Translations under genes and position numbers: made by a program
Notes under the pieces: generated by a model
Database searches by the model: none
Told to the model about the DNA's origin: nothing
Seen by the model: the letters and a program-made list of their open reading frames with translations, nothing else
From: Mycolicibacterium iranicum
GTDB taxonomy: Bacteria; Actinomycetota; Actinomycetes; Mycobacteriales; Mycobacteriaceae
Reading direction: 5' to 3'
Length of the DNA: 64,000 bases
Assembly: GCF_002101705.1 (NCBI RefSeq)
Contig: NZ_LQPC01000054.1
Span: 62,001-126,000 of the forward strand
Part shown: positions 16,716-27,500 of the stretch, in pieces
Layout: every line of letters starts with the position of its first letter
Numbering within the stretch: the stretch's first letter is position 1

Positions 16716-17213
16716 ATGGGTGAGGTTCGTGTGATCGGCATTCGAGTGGAGCCGCCCCAGAACCAGCCTGTCCTGCTGCTCAGGGAGTCCAACGGCGACC
16801 GCTATCTGCCGATCTGGATTGGCCAGTCCGAAGCCGCTGCGATCGCCCTCGAACAGCAAGGGGTCGAGCCTCTGCGTCCGATGACCCACGATCTGTTCCG
16901 CGATGTCATTGCCGCGCTTGGTCATTCGCTCAAAGAGGTGCGCATCGTCGATCTGCAGGAAGGCACCTTCTACGCCGACCTCATCTTCGACCGCGACATC
17001 AAGGTGTCGGCGCGGCCGTCGGATTCGGTGGCCATCGCGCTGCGCGTGGGTGTCCCGATCTACGTCGAAGAAGCCGTGCTCGCCGAAGCGGGTCTGCTGA
17101 TCCCCGACGAGGGTGACGAGGAGTCGACCGGCGGAGCCGTCCGGGAGGACGAGGTCGAGAAGTTCAAGGAATTCCTCGACAGCGTCTCGCCCGACGATTT
17201 CAAGGCCACCTGA
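16716..17213 (+). CDS. DUF151 bifunctional-nuclease family protein (Rv1829-like)
   Basis: A 165-residue protein covering the whole DUF151 domain: RYLPIWIGQSEAAAIALEQQ, PMTHDLFRDVI, then FYADLIF and ARPSDSVAIALR. An acidic tail follows. Family members have been reported with nuclease activity, but the physiological role in mycobacteria is unclear. The ATG at 16716 has GGAGGGCAGG upstream; an in-frame extension to 16665 looks non-coding. It lies between the two MerR genes in the conserved order. Confidence 0.88.
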   Translation: MGEVRVIGIRVEPPQNQPVLLLRESNGDRYLPIWIGQSEAAAIALEQQGVEPLRPMTHDLFRDVIAALGHSLKEVRIVDLQEGTFYADLIFDRDIKVSARPSDSVAIALRVGVPIYVEEAVLAEAGLLIPDEGDEESTGGAVREDEVEKFKEFLDSVSPDDFKAT

Positions 17214-17445
17214 GCTGCCGCGTAAGCACCGCGTGACTCGATTGGTCACGGATGCGTCTCGTCGAGTTCGACACGCGGGGCGGGTTTTCTCCCATATCGA
17301 ATTGGGCAGCCATACTTGGTGCCGACGGGCAGTCAGAGAACGCCCGCAAGCGTATGCTCGAACAAGGCTCGAGCAGGGTGTAAGCAGCGGTTAGGTGCGC
17401 CCACGCAGGTCACGACGCGGTTCGATCGGCGAGAGGATTCGACAA

Positions 17446-18060
<615 letters not shown>

Positions 18061-18063
<3 letters not shown>

Positions 18064-18222
18064 GCCGATCAGACGGCTGGGGTCGGCTGAGCCGATCAGA
18101 CGGCTGGGGTCGGCTGAGCCGATCAGACGGCTGGAGTCGGCTGAGCCGATCAGACGGCTGGAGTCGGCTGAGCCGATCAGACGGCTGGGGTCGGCTGAGC
18201 CGATCAGACGGCCGGGGTCGGC
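18061..18222. repeat. Six-unit 27-bp tandem repeat with internal dyads
   Basis: Six consecutive 27-bp units begin at 18061, 18088, 18115, 18142, 18169 and 18196, after a partial unit inside the last codons of the MerR gene. Each unit contains TGAGCCGATCAGACGGCTGG, and the units differ by single substitutions (GG or AG in the spacer, one C for T). The sequence GATCGGCTGAGCCGATC at each junction is a near-perfect palindrome, so the RNA can form a row of hairpins. The first TGA is the MerR stop. This is a VNTR/minisatellite-like array between the MerR gene and the gcvB riboswitch. Confidence 0.95.
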
Positions 18223-18320
18223 TGACACTCGAACGTTGTGCAGCGAAAGTGCGAGAAGACCGCTGCGAAACGTCGGAGTCTTCCGTCACCGCGCCTGAGG
18301 CGCTCATCCGGCCAGGCGGG

Positions 18321-18326
18321 TAGACT
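18321..18326 (+). promoter_or_regulatory. Possible -10 element of the gcvB leader
   Basis: TAGACT lies about 20 bp before the first glycine aptamer and resembles a mycobacterial SigA -10 hexamer. No convincing -35 is visible. The position fits a transcript whose leader starts just before the riboswitch. Confidence 0.35.
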
Positions 18327-18345
18327 CAGCCCCGCATCGCCCTTG

Positions 18346-18560
18346 TGCGGGAGAGTTCCGTGACTGCCAGTCGCGGACGCCGAAGGAGCAACACCTCTCC
18401 GTCAACCTCTCAGGCACCCAGGACCGCGCAAGGCCCCGATGCCTCTGGAAAGCGGTGCGTGCACCCGCCCATGGGGAAAGGCTCACCTGCGCACCATGCG
18501 GGCAGGGCCGAATCTCTCAGGCAGCCCGGTCAGGGTCGACGACAGAGGGGGAGGAGCCGC
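18346..18560 (+). ncRNA. Tandem glycine riboswitch upstream of gcvB
   Basis: Two aptamer-like blocks lie in the leader. The first has GCGGGAGAGTTCC, then CGCCGAAGGAGCAA and CCTCTCAGGCACCCAGGACC. The second has CTGGAAAGCGG, then CATGGGGAAAGG and AATCTCTCAGGCAGCC. GAAGG(a/g)GCAA and CTCTCAGGCA are hallmark glycine-aptamer sequences, and the tandem arrangement is typical of regulators of the glycine cleavage operon. The gcvB start lies about 25 bp after the second aptamer, next to GAGGGGGAGGAG, so control of translation initiation or early termination is possible. The expected effect is activation by glycine. Borders are approximate. Confidence 0.88.
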
Positions 18561-18585
18561 GTTCGTCTGCGCCCCCTGGAGTCCC

Positions 18586-21444
18586 GTGTCCGATCAGTCG
18601 TTCTCCCCGTCCGTTCCCCGCTTCGTCGACCGGCACATCGGACCCGACGCCGAAGCCGTCGAGACGCTGCTGAGCACCATCGGCGTCACGTCGCTGGATG
18701 AGCTCGCCACCAAGGCGCTCCCGGCCGCGATCCTCGACCGGCTTTCCGCCGACTGCATCGCGCCCGGTCTTGAACATCTGCCACCGGCCGCCACCGAACA
18801 CGAGGCGCTGGCCGAGTTGCGGGCGCTCGCCGACTCCAACACGGTCGCGGTGTCGATGATCGGGCAGGGCTACTACGACACGCTCACCCCACCGGTGTTG
18901 CGCCGCAACATCCTCGAAAACCCCGCCTGGTACACCGCCTACACCCCGTACCAGCCAGAGATCAGCCAGGGCAGGCTCGAAGCGCTGCTCAACTTCCAGA
19001 CGATGGTGACCGACCTCACCGGCCTCGAAGTCGCCAACGCGTCGATGCTCGACGAAGGCACCGCCGCTGCCGAGGCGATGACCCTGATGCACCGGGCCGT
19101 GCGCGGTCCGGCCAACAAGCTGGCGGTCGACTCGGACGTGTATGCGCAGACGGCGGCCATCCTCGCGACGCGCGCCGAGCCGCTGGGCATCGAGATCGTG
19201 ACGGCCGACCTGCGCGACGGGCTGCCTGACGGCGACTTCTTCGGGGTCATCGTGCAGTTGCCCGGCGCGAGCGGTTGCGTCACCGACTGGAGCCGGCTCG
19301 TCGAGCAGGCCCACGAGCGGGGCGCGCTGGTCGCCGTGGGTGCAGACCTGCTCGCAATGACGCTGGTCAGCCCGCCCGGAGAGATCGGTGCCGACGTCGC
19401 CTTCGGCAGCACCCAACGTTTCGGCGTGCCAATGGGATTCGGTGGCCCGCACGCCGGTTACCTGGCGGTGCACTCCAAGCAGGCCCGCCAGCTGCCGGGC
19501 CGGCTGGTCGGGGTGTCGGTCGACGCGGACGGCTCACCCGCCTACCGGTTGGCGTTGCAGACCCGCGAGCAGCACATCCGCCGGGACAAGGCCACGAGCA
19601 ACATCTGCACCGCGCAGGTGCTGCTGGCCGTGATGGCGGCGATGTACGCGAGCTACCACGGTCCCGACGGCTTGCGCGGTATCGCCGCGCGCGTGCACGG
19701 ACACGCCCGCGCGCTGGCGGCGGGATTGTCGAGCGCGGCGATCGAGATCGTGCACGACGCGTTCTTCGACACCGTGCTCGCCCGGGTGCCCGGCCGCGCA
19801 GGGGAAGTGCGTGCCGCGGCCAAGGAACGCGGCATCAACGTGTGGTTGGTCGACGACGACCACATCTCGGTCGCCTGCGATGAGGCCACCACCGATGCGC
19901 ACATCGCCGATGTCCTCGCTGCGTTCTCGGCATCGCCTGTGGCGGTCGGCCCGGCCGATTCGCCCATTGCGACGCGGACATCGGAGTTCCTGACCCACCC
20001 CGCCTTCGCGAAATACCGCACCGAAACAGAGATGATGCGGTACCTGCGTTCTCTGGCGGACAAGGATATTGCGCTGGACCGCAGCATGATTCCGCTCGGT
20101 TCGTGCACGATGAAGCTCAATGCCGCCGCCGAGATGGAGCCGATCACCTGGCCCGAGTTCGGCCGCCAGCACCCGTTCGGTCCGGCGTCGGACACACCGG
20201 GCCTGCGGCGGCTCATCGCGGATCTGCAGTCCTGGCTGACCGGCATCACCGGCTATGACGAGATCTCTCTGCAGCCGAACGCCGGCTCGCAGGGGGAGTA
20301 CGCGGGCCTGCTCGCGATCCAGGCGTACCACCGCGCCCGAGGCGACCTGGACCGCACCGTCTGCCTGATCCCGTCGAGCGCCCACGGAACCAACGCCGCA
20401 TCGGCCGCGATGGTGGGCATGAAGGTCGTCGTCGTCGCGTGCCGCGCGAACGGCGACGTTGACCTCGACGATCTGCGGGCGAAGGTCGCCGAGCACGCCG
20501 ACCGACTCTCGGCGCTGATGATCACCTATCCGTCCACCCACGGCGTCTACGAGCACGACATCGCCGACATCTGCGCCGCAGTCCACGACGCAGGTGGGCA
20601 GGTCTACGTCGATGGCGCCAACCTCAACGCGCTCGTCGGTCTCGCCCGCCCCGGACGGTTCGGTGGCGACGTCAGCCATCTGAACCTTCACAAGACGTTC
20701 TGCATCCCACACGGCGGCGGCGGCCCGGGGGTGGGTCCTGTGGCGGTGCGCTCACATCTGGCGCCCTACCTGCCGGGGCATCCGCGTGCCGAGGAACTCG
20801 CCGACGAGCACACCGTGTCCGCGGCGCCGTACGGTTCGGCATCGATCCTGCCGATCACGTGGGCCTACATCCGCATGATGGGCGCGCAGGGTCTGCGGTC
20901 GGCGTCGCTGGTGGCGATCGCCTCGGCCAACTACATCGCCCGCCGGCTCGACGAATACTACCCGGTGCTGTACACCGGCGAGAACGGCATGGTCGCCCAC
21001 GAGTGCATCCTCGACCTGCGCGGAATCACCAAGGCCACCGGCGTGACCGTCGATGATGTCGCAAAGCGGTTGGCGGACTACGGTTTCCACGCACCCACGA
21101 TGAGCTTCCCGGTGGCGGGCACGCTGATGGTGGAGCCCACGGAAAGCGAATCGCTGGCCGAGGTCGACGCGTTCTGTGAGGCGATGATCGCGATCCGCGG
21201 GGAGATCGACAAGGTCGGTTCCGGGGAATGGTCCGCCGAGGACAATCCGCTGCGCAACGCTCCGCACACGGCCGAGAGCCTGCTCGTCGACAAGTGGGAG
21301 CACCCGTACACCCGTGAGCAGGCGGCGTACCCGCTGGGCAAGGGGTTCCGGCCCAAGGTGTGGCCGCCGGTGCGTCGGATCGACGGCGCCTATGGCGACC
21401 GGAACCTGGTCTGCTCGTGCCCGCCCGTCGAGGCCTTCGCCTGA
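18586..21444 (+). CDS. gcvB: Glycine dehydrogenase (decarboxylating), P protein
   Basis: A 952-residue PLP enzyme that decarboxylates glycine and passes the aminomethyl group to lipoyl-GcvH. Features seen are FVDRHIGPDAEAVETLL at the start, NPAWYTAYTPYQPEISQGRL, and in the second half the PLP-lysine segment LNLHKTFCIPHGGGGPG. Length and two-lobe organisation are those of the fused P protein. The GTG at 18586 gives the usual N-terminus; the frame is open to 18439, but that stretch is the riboswitch. Regulation by glycine through the upstream tandem aptamer is expected. tesA begins 20 bp after the stop. Confidence 0.96.
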   Translation: MSDQSFSPSVPRFVDRHIGPDAEAVETLLSTIGVTSLDELATKALPAAILDRLSADCIAPGLEHLPPAATEHEALAELRALADSNTVAVSMIGQGYYDTLTPPVLRRNILENPAWYTAYTPYQPEISQGRLEALLNFQTMVTDLTGLEVANASMLDEGTAAAEAMTLMHRAVRGPANKLAVDSDVYAQTAAILATRAEPLGIEIVTADLRDGLPDGDFFGVIVQLPGASGCVTDWSRLVEQAHERGALVAVGADLLAMTLVSPPGEIGADVAFGSTQRFGVPMGFGGPHAGYLAVHSKQARQLPGRLVGVSVDADGSPAYRLALQTREQHIRRDKATSNICTAQVLLAVMAAMYASYHGPDGLRGIAARVHGHARALAAGLSSAAIEIVHDAFFDTVLARVPGRAGEVRAAAKERGINVWLVDDDHISVACDEATTDAHIADVLAAFSASPVAVGPADSPIATRTSEFLTHPAFAKYRTETEMMRYLRSLADKDIALDRSMIPLGSCTMKLNAAAEMEPITWPEFGRQHPFGPASDTPGLRRLIADLQSWLTGITGYDEISLQPNAGSQGEYAGLLAIQAYHRARGDLDRTVCLIPSSAHGTNAASAAMVGMKVVVVACRANGDVDLDDLRAKVAEHADRLSALMITYPSTHGVYEHDIADICAAVHDAGGQVYVDGANLNALVGLARPGRFGGDVSHLNLHKTFCIPHGGGGPGVGPVAVRSHLAPYLPGHPRAEELADEHTVSAAPYGSASILPITWAYIRMMGAQGLRSASLVAIASANYIARRLDEYYPVLYTGENGMVAHECILDLRGITKATGVTVDDVAKRLADYGFHAPTMSFPVAGTLMVEPTESESLAEVDAFCEAMIAIRGEIDKVGSGEWSAEDNPLRNAPHTAESLLVDKWEHPYTREQAAYPLGKGFRPKVWPPVRRIDGAYGDRNLVCSCPPVEAFA

Positions 21445-21464
21445 CGGGAGATAGGGTTCTCCGC

Positions 21465-22187
21465 ATGACCGGTATCGAAGGGGGCCAGCCGAAGCTGTTC
21501 ATCTTCCCGCATGCCGGCGGGACACCGCAGTACTACGTGCCGTTCGCGAAGGCGTTCACGACGGACGTCAAACGCACTGCGGTGCAGTACCCCCGACAGG
21601 GCGGGAAGCAGGACTTCGGGTCGTTCACGAGCCTGTCCGCGCTCGCCGACGAGGTGACCAAAATGGTGTCGCCGGACAAGCAAGGCGGGGCTTCCCCAAT
21701 TTTCTTCTTCGGGCACAGCATGGGCGGCCTGCTGGCCTTCGAGGTGGCCCGGCGCTTCCAGGAGGCGGGACGGCCGATCGCGGCGCTGTTCGTCTCGGCG
21801 GTGGCGGCTCCGGGACTGGTCGGGTACGACGACATTCCCGATACCGACGAAGGCTTGCTGGCAGCGGTCAGCACGATCACGGGGGCCGACCCCGAGTTCA
21901 TGAAGAATCCGGAGTTCGCCGCGGCGATCCTGCCGACGCTGCGGGGGCTGAAGTCGATCGCTGATTATCGCTGCCCTCCGGACACGAAATTGTCGAGCCC
22001 CATTCACGCCTATTACGGGGATGACGACGAGATTGCCACCGCCGACAAAGTGATGCCGTGGGCGCAGAGAACGTCGGCCGGTTTTACTGCGCGTGATTTC
22101 AAAGGACACCATTTCTACCTGAATGACCACCTCGGCGATCTCGTGCCCGATATCGAGCAGAAACTCTGGGCGACGCTGCGCGGGTGA
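21465..22187 (+). CDS. tesA: Type II thioesterase TesA
   Basis: A 240-residue alpha/beta-hydrolase thioesterase. The nucleophile is Ser85 in GHSMGG, with an acidic residue in YYGDDDEIA and His near 215 in KGHHFYLND. The N-terminus LFIFPHAGGTPQYYVPFAK is typical of type II thioesterases working with PKS/NRPS lines. In M. tuberculosis TesA acts in phthiocerol dimycocerosate synthesis with PpsE, probably releasing the chain. Here it sits 20 bp after gcvB and 554 bp before the first acyl-AMP ligase gene, the same relative order as Rv2928-Rv2930. Confidence 0.9.
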   Translation: MTGIEGGQPKLFIFPHAGGTPQYYVPFAKAFTTDVKRTAVQYPRQGGKQDFGSFTSLSALADEVTKMVSPDKQGGASPIFFFGHSMGGLLAFEVARRFQEAGRPIAALFVSAVAAPGLVGYDDIPDTDEGLLAAVSTITGADPEFMKNPEFAAAILPTLRGLKSIADYRCPPDTKLSSPIHAYYGDDDEIATADKVMPWAQRTSAGFTARDFKGHHFYLNDHLGDLVPDIEQKLWATLRG

Positions 22188-22741
22188 TGCCGTTCGATGT
22201 GGTATTCGCCACATCGCCACGTCGCTGGGGACGCCGGCGAGCACACCCCCGTGCGCGCCGAGTCGCGTAAGGAGTCGCCCCCGAAGACGTCGCCGCACCT
22301 GCTACTTACCGGCAAGTCAGATTCGAAACTGACGCAGGCGCGCAAGTTAAGCAAACGCCTTACGGACCCGTCAAGACGAGAGGAGCTCTAGGTTCAGTGG
22401 CCGCGACGGCGTATTCGCGTATCCGGCAGCCACGAGGTCGAGCAACGCGAGGCCGACTAATTATGTGGGCTCTTTCCATTTGTGGCAAAACTGTGAGTGC
22501 CCTGTGAGTAACGAATGGGACACGTCTGGCGATACACTCTCAGCGAAATCAGTTGTGAGCAGCCCGCTTCCCTCTGGCAAGCATCGCGTGGTCTAATCCT
22601 TCGTTGGATTGCACGACATCGGTTACGGGTCGGTGTTAGCCTTCCGGCGAGCGGGGGAATGCGCGGCCTAAAGCTGCGAACTGGTTTGCCATCCACGGCA
22701 GTGTGGCCGGGGCGCGGAAGATAGTGAAAGGACGACGTCGC
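22188..22741. promoter_or_regulatory. 554-bp leader/promoter region of the polyketide operon
   Basis: No gene is visible here, and the short open frames are GC artefacts. The central part (22455-22560) is less GC-rich than its surroundings. It contains a direct repeat CTGTGAGT at 22491-22498 and 22502-22509, spaced 11 bp (one helical turn), and a TACACT hexamer at 22533-22538 that could be a -10 element. An Shine-Dalgarno-like AAAGGA precedes the ligase start at 22742. The long gap before the ligase suggests the main operon promoter lies here; the exact elements are uncertain. Confidence 0.4.
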
Positions 22742-24523
22742 ATGCCGTTGCTGGAGTTGACGATTCCTGGCTTGCTCGCTGATCGCGCGCGGACCCAGCC
22801 CGACGATGTCGCCTACACCTTCCTCGACTTCGACGTGGACCCGGCCGGTTTCGCCGAATCTTTGACATGGTCCCAGGTCCACCATCGCGCGCAGGTTGTC
22901 GCCGCAGAGCTGCTGCGCCACGGCAACAAGGGCGATCGCGCCGCGATCCTCGCACCGCAGGGACTCGAATACATTGTCGCGTTCTACGGCGCGATGGCCG
23001 CCGGCATGATCGCGGTGCCGCTGCCGGTGCCGGCCATGGGCCAGCTCGACGAGCGTGTCAGCGGCGCACTACGCGACTGCCAGCCGGTGGCCGTGCTGAC
23101 CACCTCCGCCGTTGTCGGCGAGATCCTGAACTACGTTGGCAGCCTGCCCGGCGGGAACCCCCCGGCCGTCGTCGAGGTCGACGCATTGGACCTCGACTCG
23201 CCACAGACGCCCGAGGTCAACGTCGGCCCGCCGCCCAAGACTGCCTACCTGCAGTACACCTCCGGCTCCACCCGCGCGCCGGCCGGCGTGATCATGACCC
23301 ACACCAACGTCATCGCGAACGTCAAGCAGGTCTTCGACGACTACATGGAGCACCGCAACGGCGTTCCGCCGCGCGACATCACGATGGTGTCGTGGCTGCC
23401 CTTCTACCACGACATGGGCCTCATCCAGGGAGTGTTCGCCTCGCTGCTCACCCCGAATGAAGACGAGGGCGGCAAGTTGCACGGCCGGCCCGCGATCGTG
23501 ATGAGCCCCGTGGCATTCCTGCAGAAGCCGGCCCGCTGGATCCAGCAGCTCGCGTTGAATCCGTGTGCCTGGTCAGCAGCGCCGAACTTCGCGTTCGAGC
23601 TGTCGGTACGCCGGACCACCGACGCCGACCTCGAGGGCATGAATCTCGGCGGCCTGCTCGGCATCATCAGCGGCAGCGAGCGCATCCATGTGGCGACCAT
23701 CCGCCGCTTCAACGAGCGCTTCGTCAAATTCGGCATGCCCGAGACCACGGTGCTGCCGTCCTACGGCCTCGCCGAGGCGACGCTGTACGTGATCTCGGCC
23801 CCGATGGGTCACACCCCGGCCACGGTGCGCTTCGACTACGAGAAGCTCGCCGCCGGCCACGCCGAGCGCTGCGGAACCGATGCCGGCACCGAGCTGGTCA
23901 GCTATGGCGCGCCCCGCTCATCGACTGTGCGCATCGTCGATCCGGAGAGCTGCACCGAGAATCCCGACGGCAAGGTCGGCGAGATCTGGGTGCACGGCGA
24001 GCAGGTTGCAATGGGCTACTGGCGCGACCCGCAGAAGACCGAGCGCACGTTCGGCGGCGAGATCGTGGATCCCTCCGACGGCACCCCGGTCGGCCCGTGG
24101 TTGCGCACCGGCGATCTCGGCGTGATGAGCGAGGGCGAGATGTTCATCATCGGCCGCATCAAGGACATGCTCATCGTCGATGGCCGCAACCACTACCCCG
24201 ATGACATCGAGGCCACGATCCAGGAGATCACCGGTGGCCGCGTCGCGGCCATCTCGGTGCTCGACGACACCAGCGAGCAGCTGGTTGCGGTGGTCGAGAT
24301 GAAGAAGAAGGGCACCTCCGAAGCGGAGGCCCTCGACAAGCTGCGCGCCGTCAAGCGCGAGGTCGCCTCGGCGATCAAGAAGTCCCACAGCGTGCGCGTC
24401 TCTGACCTGGTGCTCGTCGCGCCGGGCTCCATCCCGATCACCACCAGCGGAAAGATTAGGCGCTCGGCCTGTGTGGATCGCTACCGCCTGGACGAGTTCA
24501 GCCGCCTGGACGTCACCACATGA
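22742..24523 (+). CDS. fadD26: Fatty-acyl-AMP ligase, FadD26-like (entry point 1)
   Basis: A 593-residue adenylating enzyme of the FAAL group, which activates a fatty acid as acyl-AMP and loads it onto an ACP instead of CoA. Motifs seen are YTSGSTRAPAGVIMTH (P-loop, ~residue 171), WLPFYHDMGLIQGVF, YGLAEATLYV, LRTGDLGVM, GRIKDMLIVDGRNHYPDDIE and the C-terminal lysine motif TTSGKIRRS. The ATG at 22742 has AAAGGA upstream. The stop overlaps the next start (ATGA), so the ligase and its PKS partner with an N-terminal ACP are coupled, as for FadD26-PpsA. Confidence 0.9.
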   Translation: MPLLELTIPGLLADRARTQPDDVAYTFLDFDVDPAGFAESLTWSQVHHRAQVVAAELLRHGNKGDRAAILAPQGLEYIVAFYGAMAAGMIAVPLPVPAMGQLDERVSGALRDCQPVAVLTTSAVVGEILNYVGSLPGGNPPAVVEVDALDLDSPQTPEVNVGPPPKTAYLQYTSGSTRAPAGVIMTHTNVIANVKQVFDDYMEHRNGVPPRDITMVSWLPFYHDMGLIQGVFASLLTPNEDEGGKLHGRPAIVMSPVAFLQKPARWIQQLALNPCAWSAAPNFAFELSVRRTTDADLEGMNLGGLLGIISGSERIHVATIRRFNERFVKFGMPETTVLPSYGLAEATLYVISAPMGHTPATVRFDYEKLAAGHAERCGTDAGTELVSYGAPRSSTVRIVDPESCTENPDGKVGEIWVHGEQVAMGYWRDPQKTERTFGGEIVDPSDGTPVGPWLRTGDLGVMSEGEMFIIGRIKDMLIVDGRNHYPDDIEATIQEITGGRVAAISVLDDTSEQLVAVVEMKKKGTSEAEALDKLRAVKREVASAIKKSHSVRVSDLVLVAPGSIPITTSGKIRRSACVDRYRLDEFSRLDVTT

Positions 24524-27500
24524 CCTCTGAGTTCGACGAGGACTCAATCCGGCACTGGCTGGTCGACTATCTGGTCACCAATATCGGATGTAGTCCTGAT
24601 GAGATCGATCTTGATGCCCCACTGAACGATCTCGCCGTCGGATCCAGTGATGCCGTCGTGCTCACCGGAGAGCTGTCCGAGTTGCTGGGCCGCACGGTGT
24701 CTCCGGTCGAGTTCTGGCAGTACCCGACGATCAACGCGCTGGCGAAGTTCCTGACCGGCGGCGAGGTCGACACGGCTGTCGAGGTCACTCCGACACACCG
24801 GATCGCCGAGGACGCGATCGCGGTGGTCGGCCTCGGCTGCCGCTTCCCGGGCGACATTCACGGCCCCGACGAGCTGTGGGACTTCCTGTCGGACGGACGC
24901 TCCGCCGTCAGCGAGGTGCCGCCGACGCGCTGGTCCTGGTACGACGACGGATCCGCCGAGGGTGCCGCCGCACTCGCCGGTACCACCCGCTGGGGCTCGT
25001 ACCTTTCCGACATCGACGAATTCGACGCCGACTTCTTCGAGATCTCGCCCAGCGAGGCCGACAAGATGGACCCGCAGCAGAGGTTGCTGCTGGAAGTCAC
25101 TCACGAAGCGCTCGAATACGCGGGGATCCGGCCGAGCTCTCTTCGCCACACCCAGACCGGTGTGTTTGTCGGTGCGTGCCTCGGCGAGTACGGCGTGATG
25201 GCCTCCAAGGAACTGTCGGAGGTCAACGCATACTCCGGCACCGGTGGCGCGCTGAGCATCATCGCCAACCGGGTGTCGTACTACTTCGACCTGCGCGGCC
25301 CGTCGGTCACGATCGACACGGCGTGCTCCTCGTCGCTGGTCGCGATTCACCTCGCCTGCCAGAGCCTGCGCACCGGCGACTCCGACATCGCCCTCGCCGG
25401 CGGCGTCAACGTGATCCTGTCACCCGCGGTGACCCGCAGCTTCGACCAGGCCGAGGCCATGTCGCAGTCCGGGCGCTGCCACGCGTTCGACGCGCGCGCC
25501 GACGGCTTCGTCCGCGGCGAGGGCTGCGGTGTCGCGGTCCTCAAGCGTCTGTCCGACGCCGTCCGCGACGGCGACCGGGTGCTCGCCGTCGTCCGCGGCT
25601 CCGCCGTGAACCAGGACGGCCGGTCCAACGGCCTGATGGCCCCGAACCCCGCCGCGCAGATGGCGGTGCTGCGGTCTGCCTATGCCGCCGCGGGCGTCGA
25701 GCCCCGCGAGGTCGACTACGTGGAAGCGCACGGCACCGGAACACTGCTCGGCGATCCGATCGAGGCGCGCGCAATGGGCACCGTGCTCGGCCGCGGACGC
25801 TCCGTCGACGCACCGCTGCTGATCGGCGCGATCAAGTCCAACCTGGGGCACACCGAAGCCGCGGCGGGGATCGCCGGCTTCGCCAAGACCGTGCTGGCGC
25901 TGCACCACGGCCGCATCCCGCCCAATCTCGACTATCAGTCGCCCAACCCGCACATCGCGTTCGACAACCTGCGTCTCAAAGTTGTCGACCAGGCCACCGA
26001 CTGGGAGCCCGCGGGCCGCCCGCGCGTCGCAGGGGTGTCCTCGTTCGGCTTCGGCGGCACCAACGCCCACGTCGTCCTCGAGCAGGCGCTCGGCACCGTC
26101 GGAGCCGGGCCGGACCGCGACGAGGCCGGCGACTCGGCGATCACCACGCTCGTGGTGTCCGGTAAGTCGGCGCAGCGGATCGCGACCACCGCGGGCGCCC
26201 TCGCCGAGTGGATGGCCGGCGCCGGAGCGCAGGTGCCACTGGAGCAGGTGGCGCACTCGCTGAACCACCACAGGGCGCAGCACAACAAGTTCGCGACGGT
26301 GTGCTCACGCGACCGGGCAGGAGCCCTGGCGGGTCTGCAGGCGCTCGCCTCGGGTCAGGCGGCGCCCGGCGTCGTGTCGTCGCACCAGGGCGCGTGCCGC
26401 CCGGGCACGGTATTCGTCTACTCCGGGCAGGGTTCGCAGTGGACCGGCATGGGCCGGCGGCTGCTCGCCGACGAACCCGCATTCGCCGCGGCCGTCGACG
26501 AGCTGGAGCCGGTCTTCGTCGAACAGGTCGGCTTCTCGCTGCGCGACATCATTGCCGGCGGCGAGACCGTCACCGGAATCGAACGTATCCAGCCGGTGCT
26601 GGTCGGTGTGCAGCTGGCGCTGACCGAGCTGTGGCGCTCCTACGGTGTGCACCCCGACGCCGTCATCGGGCATTCGATGGGCGAGGTCGCCGCGGCCGTG
26701 GTCTCCGGCGCGCTGTCGGTCGCCGACGGGCTCAAGGTGATCGCCACCCGGTCGAAGCTGATGTCGCGCTTGTCGGGCCAGGGCGCGATGGCCTTGATCG
26801 AACTCGACCCTGACGCCGCCACCGAGCTGATCGCCGACTATCCCGACGTCACGCTCGCCGTCTACGCGTCACCGCGCCAGAGCGTCATCGCCGGCCCGCC
26901 GGATCAGGTCGACGCGGTCATCGCCGTGGTCGCGGCCAAAGACCGGCTGGCGCGCCGCGTCGAGGTCGACGTCGCATCGCACCACCCGACCATCGATCCG
27001 ATCCTTCCCGAGCTGCGGGAGGCGCTGCGCGATCTGCGTCCTGCCTCGCCGAACATCCCGATGGTGATCACCACCCGCGAACACGACGGCCCCGAGCCGG
27101 TGTTCGATGCCGACTACTGGGTGGACAACCTGCGCAACCCGGTGCGGTTCCACCAGGCGGTGGCGGCTGCGGGTGCCGAGCTCGGCACGTTCATCGAGGT
27201 GAGCCCGCATCCGCTGTTGACGTTCGGCATCAGCGACACGCTCGGCACCACCCACCACCACGCCGTGCCCACGCTGCTGCGCGAAGGCAAGGACGACGGC
27301 ACCGCCGATGAGACCCTGACGTTCCACACCCACCTCAACAGCACGTACACCAGCCAGCCGCCGGTCTCCCGCCACGCTCCGGAACCGCATCCGGTGCTGC
27401 CCACCACGCCGTGGCATCACACCAGGCACTGGGTGCCCGCGACCACCACGAACCGGCGAGGACCCGCAGCACCGCGCCTCGGCACGCTGCTGGGGGACCT

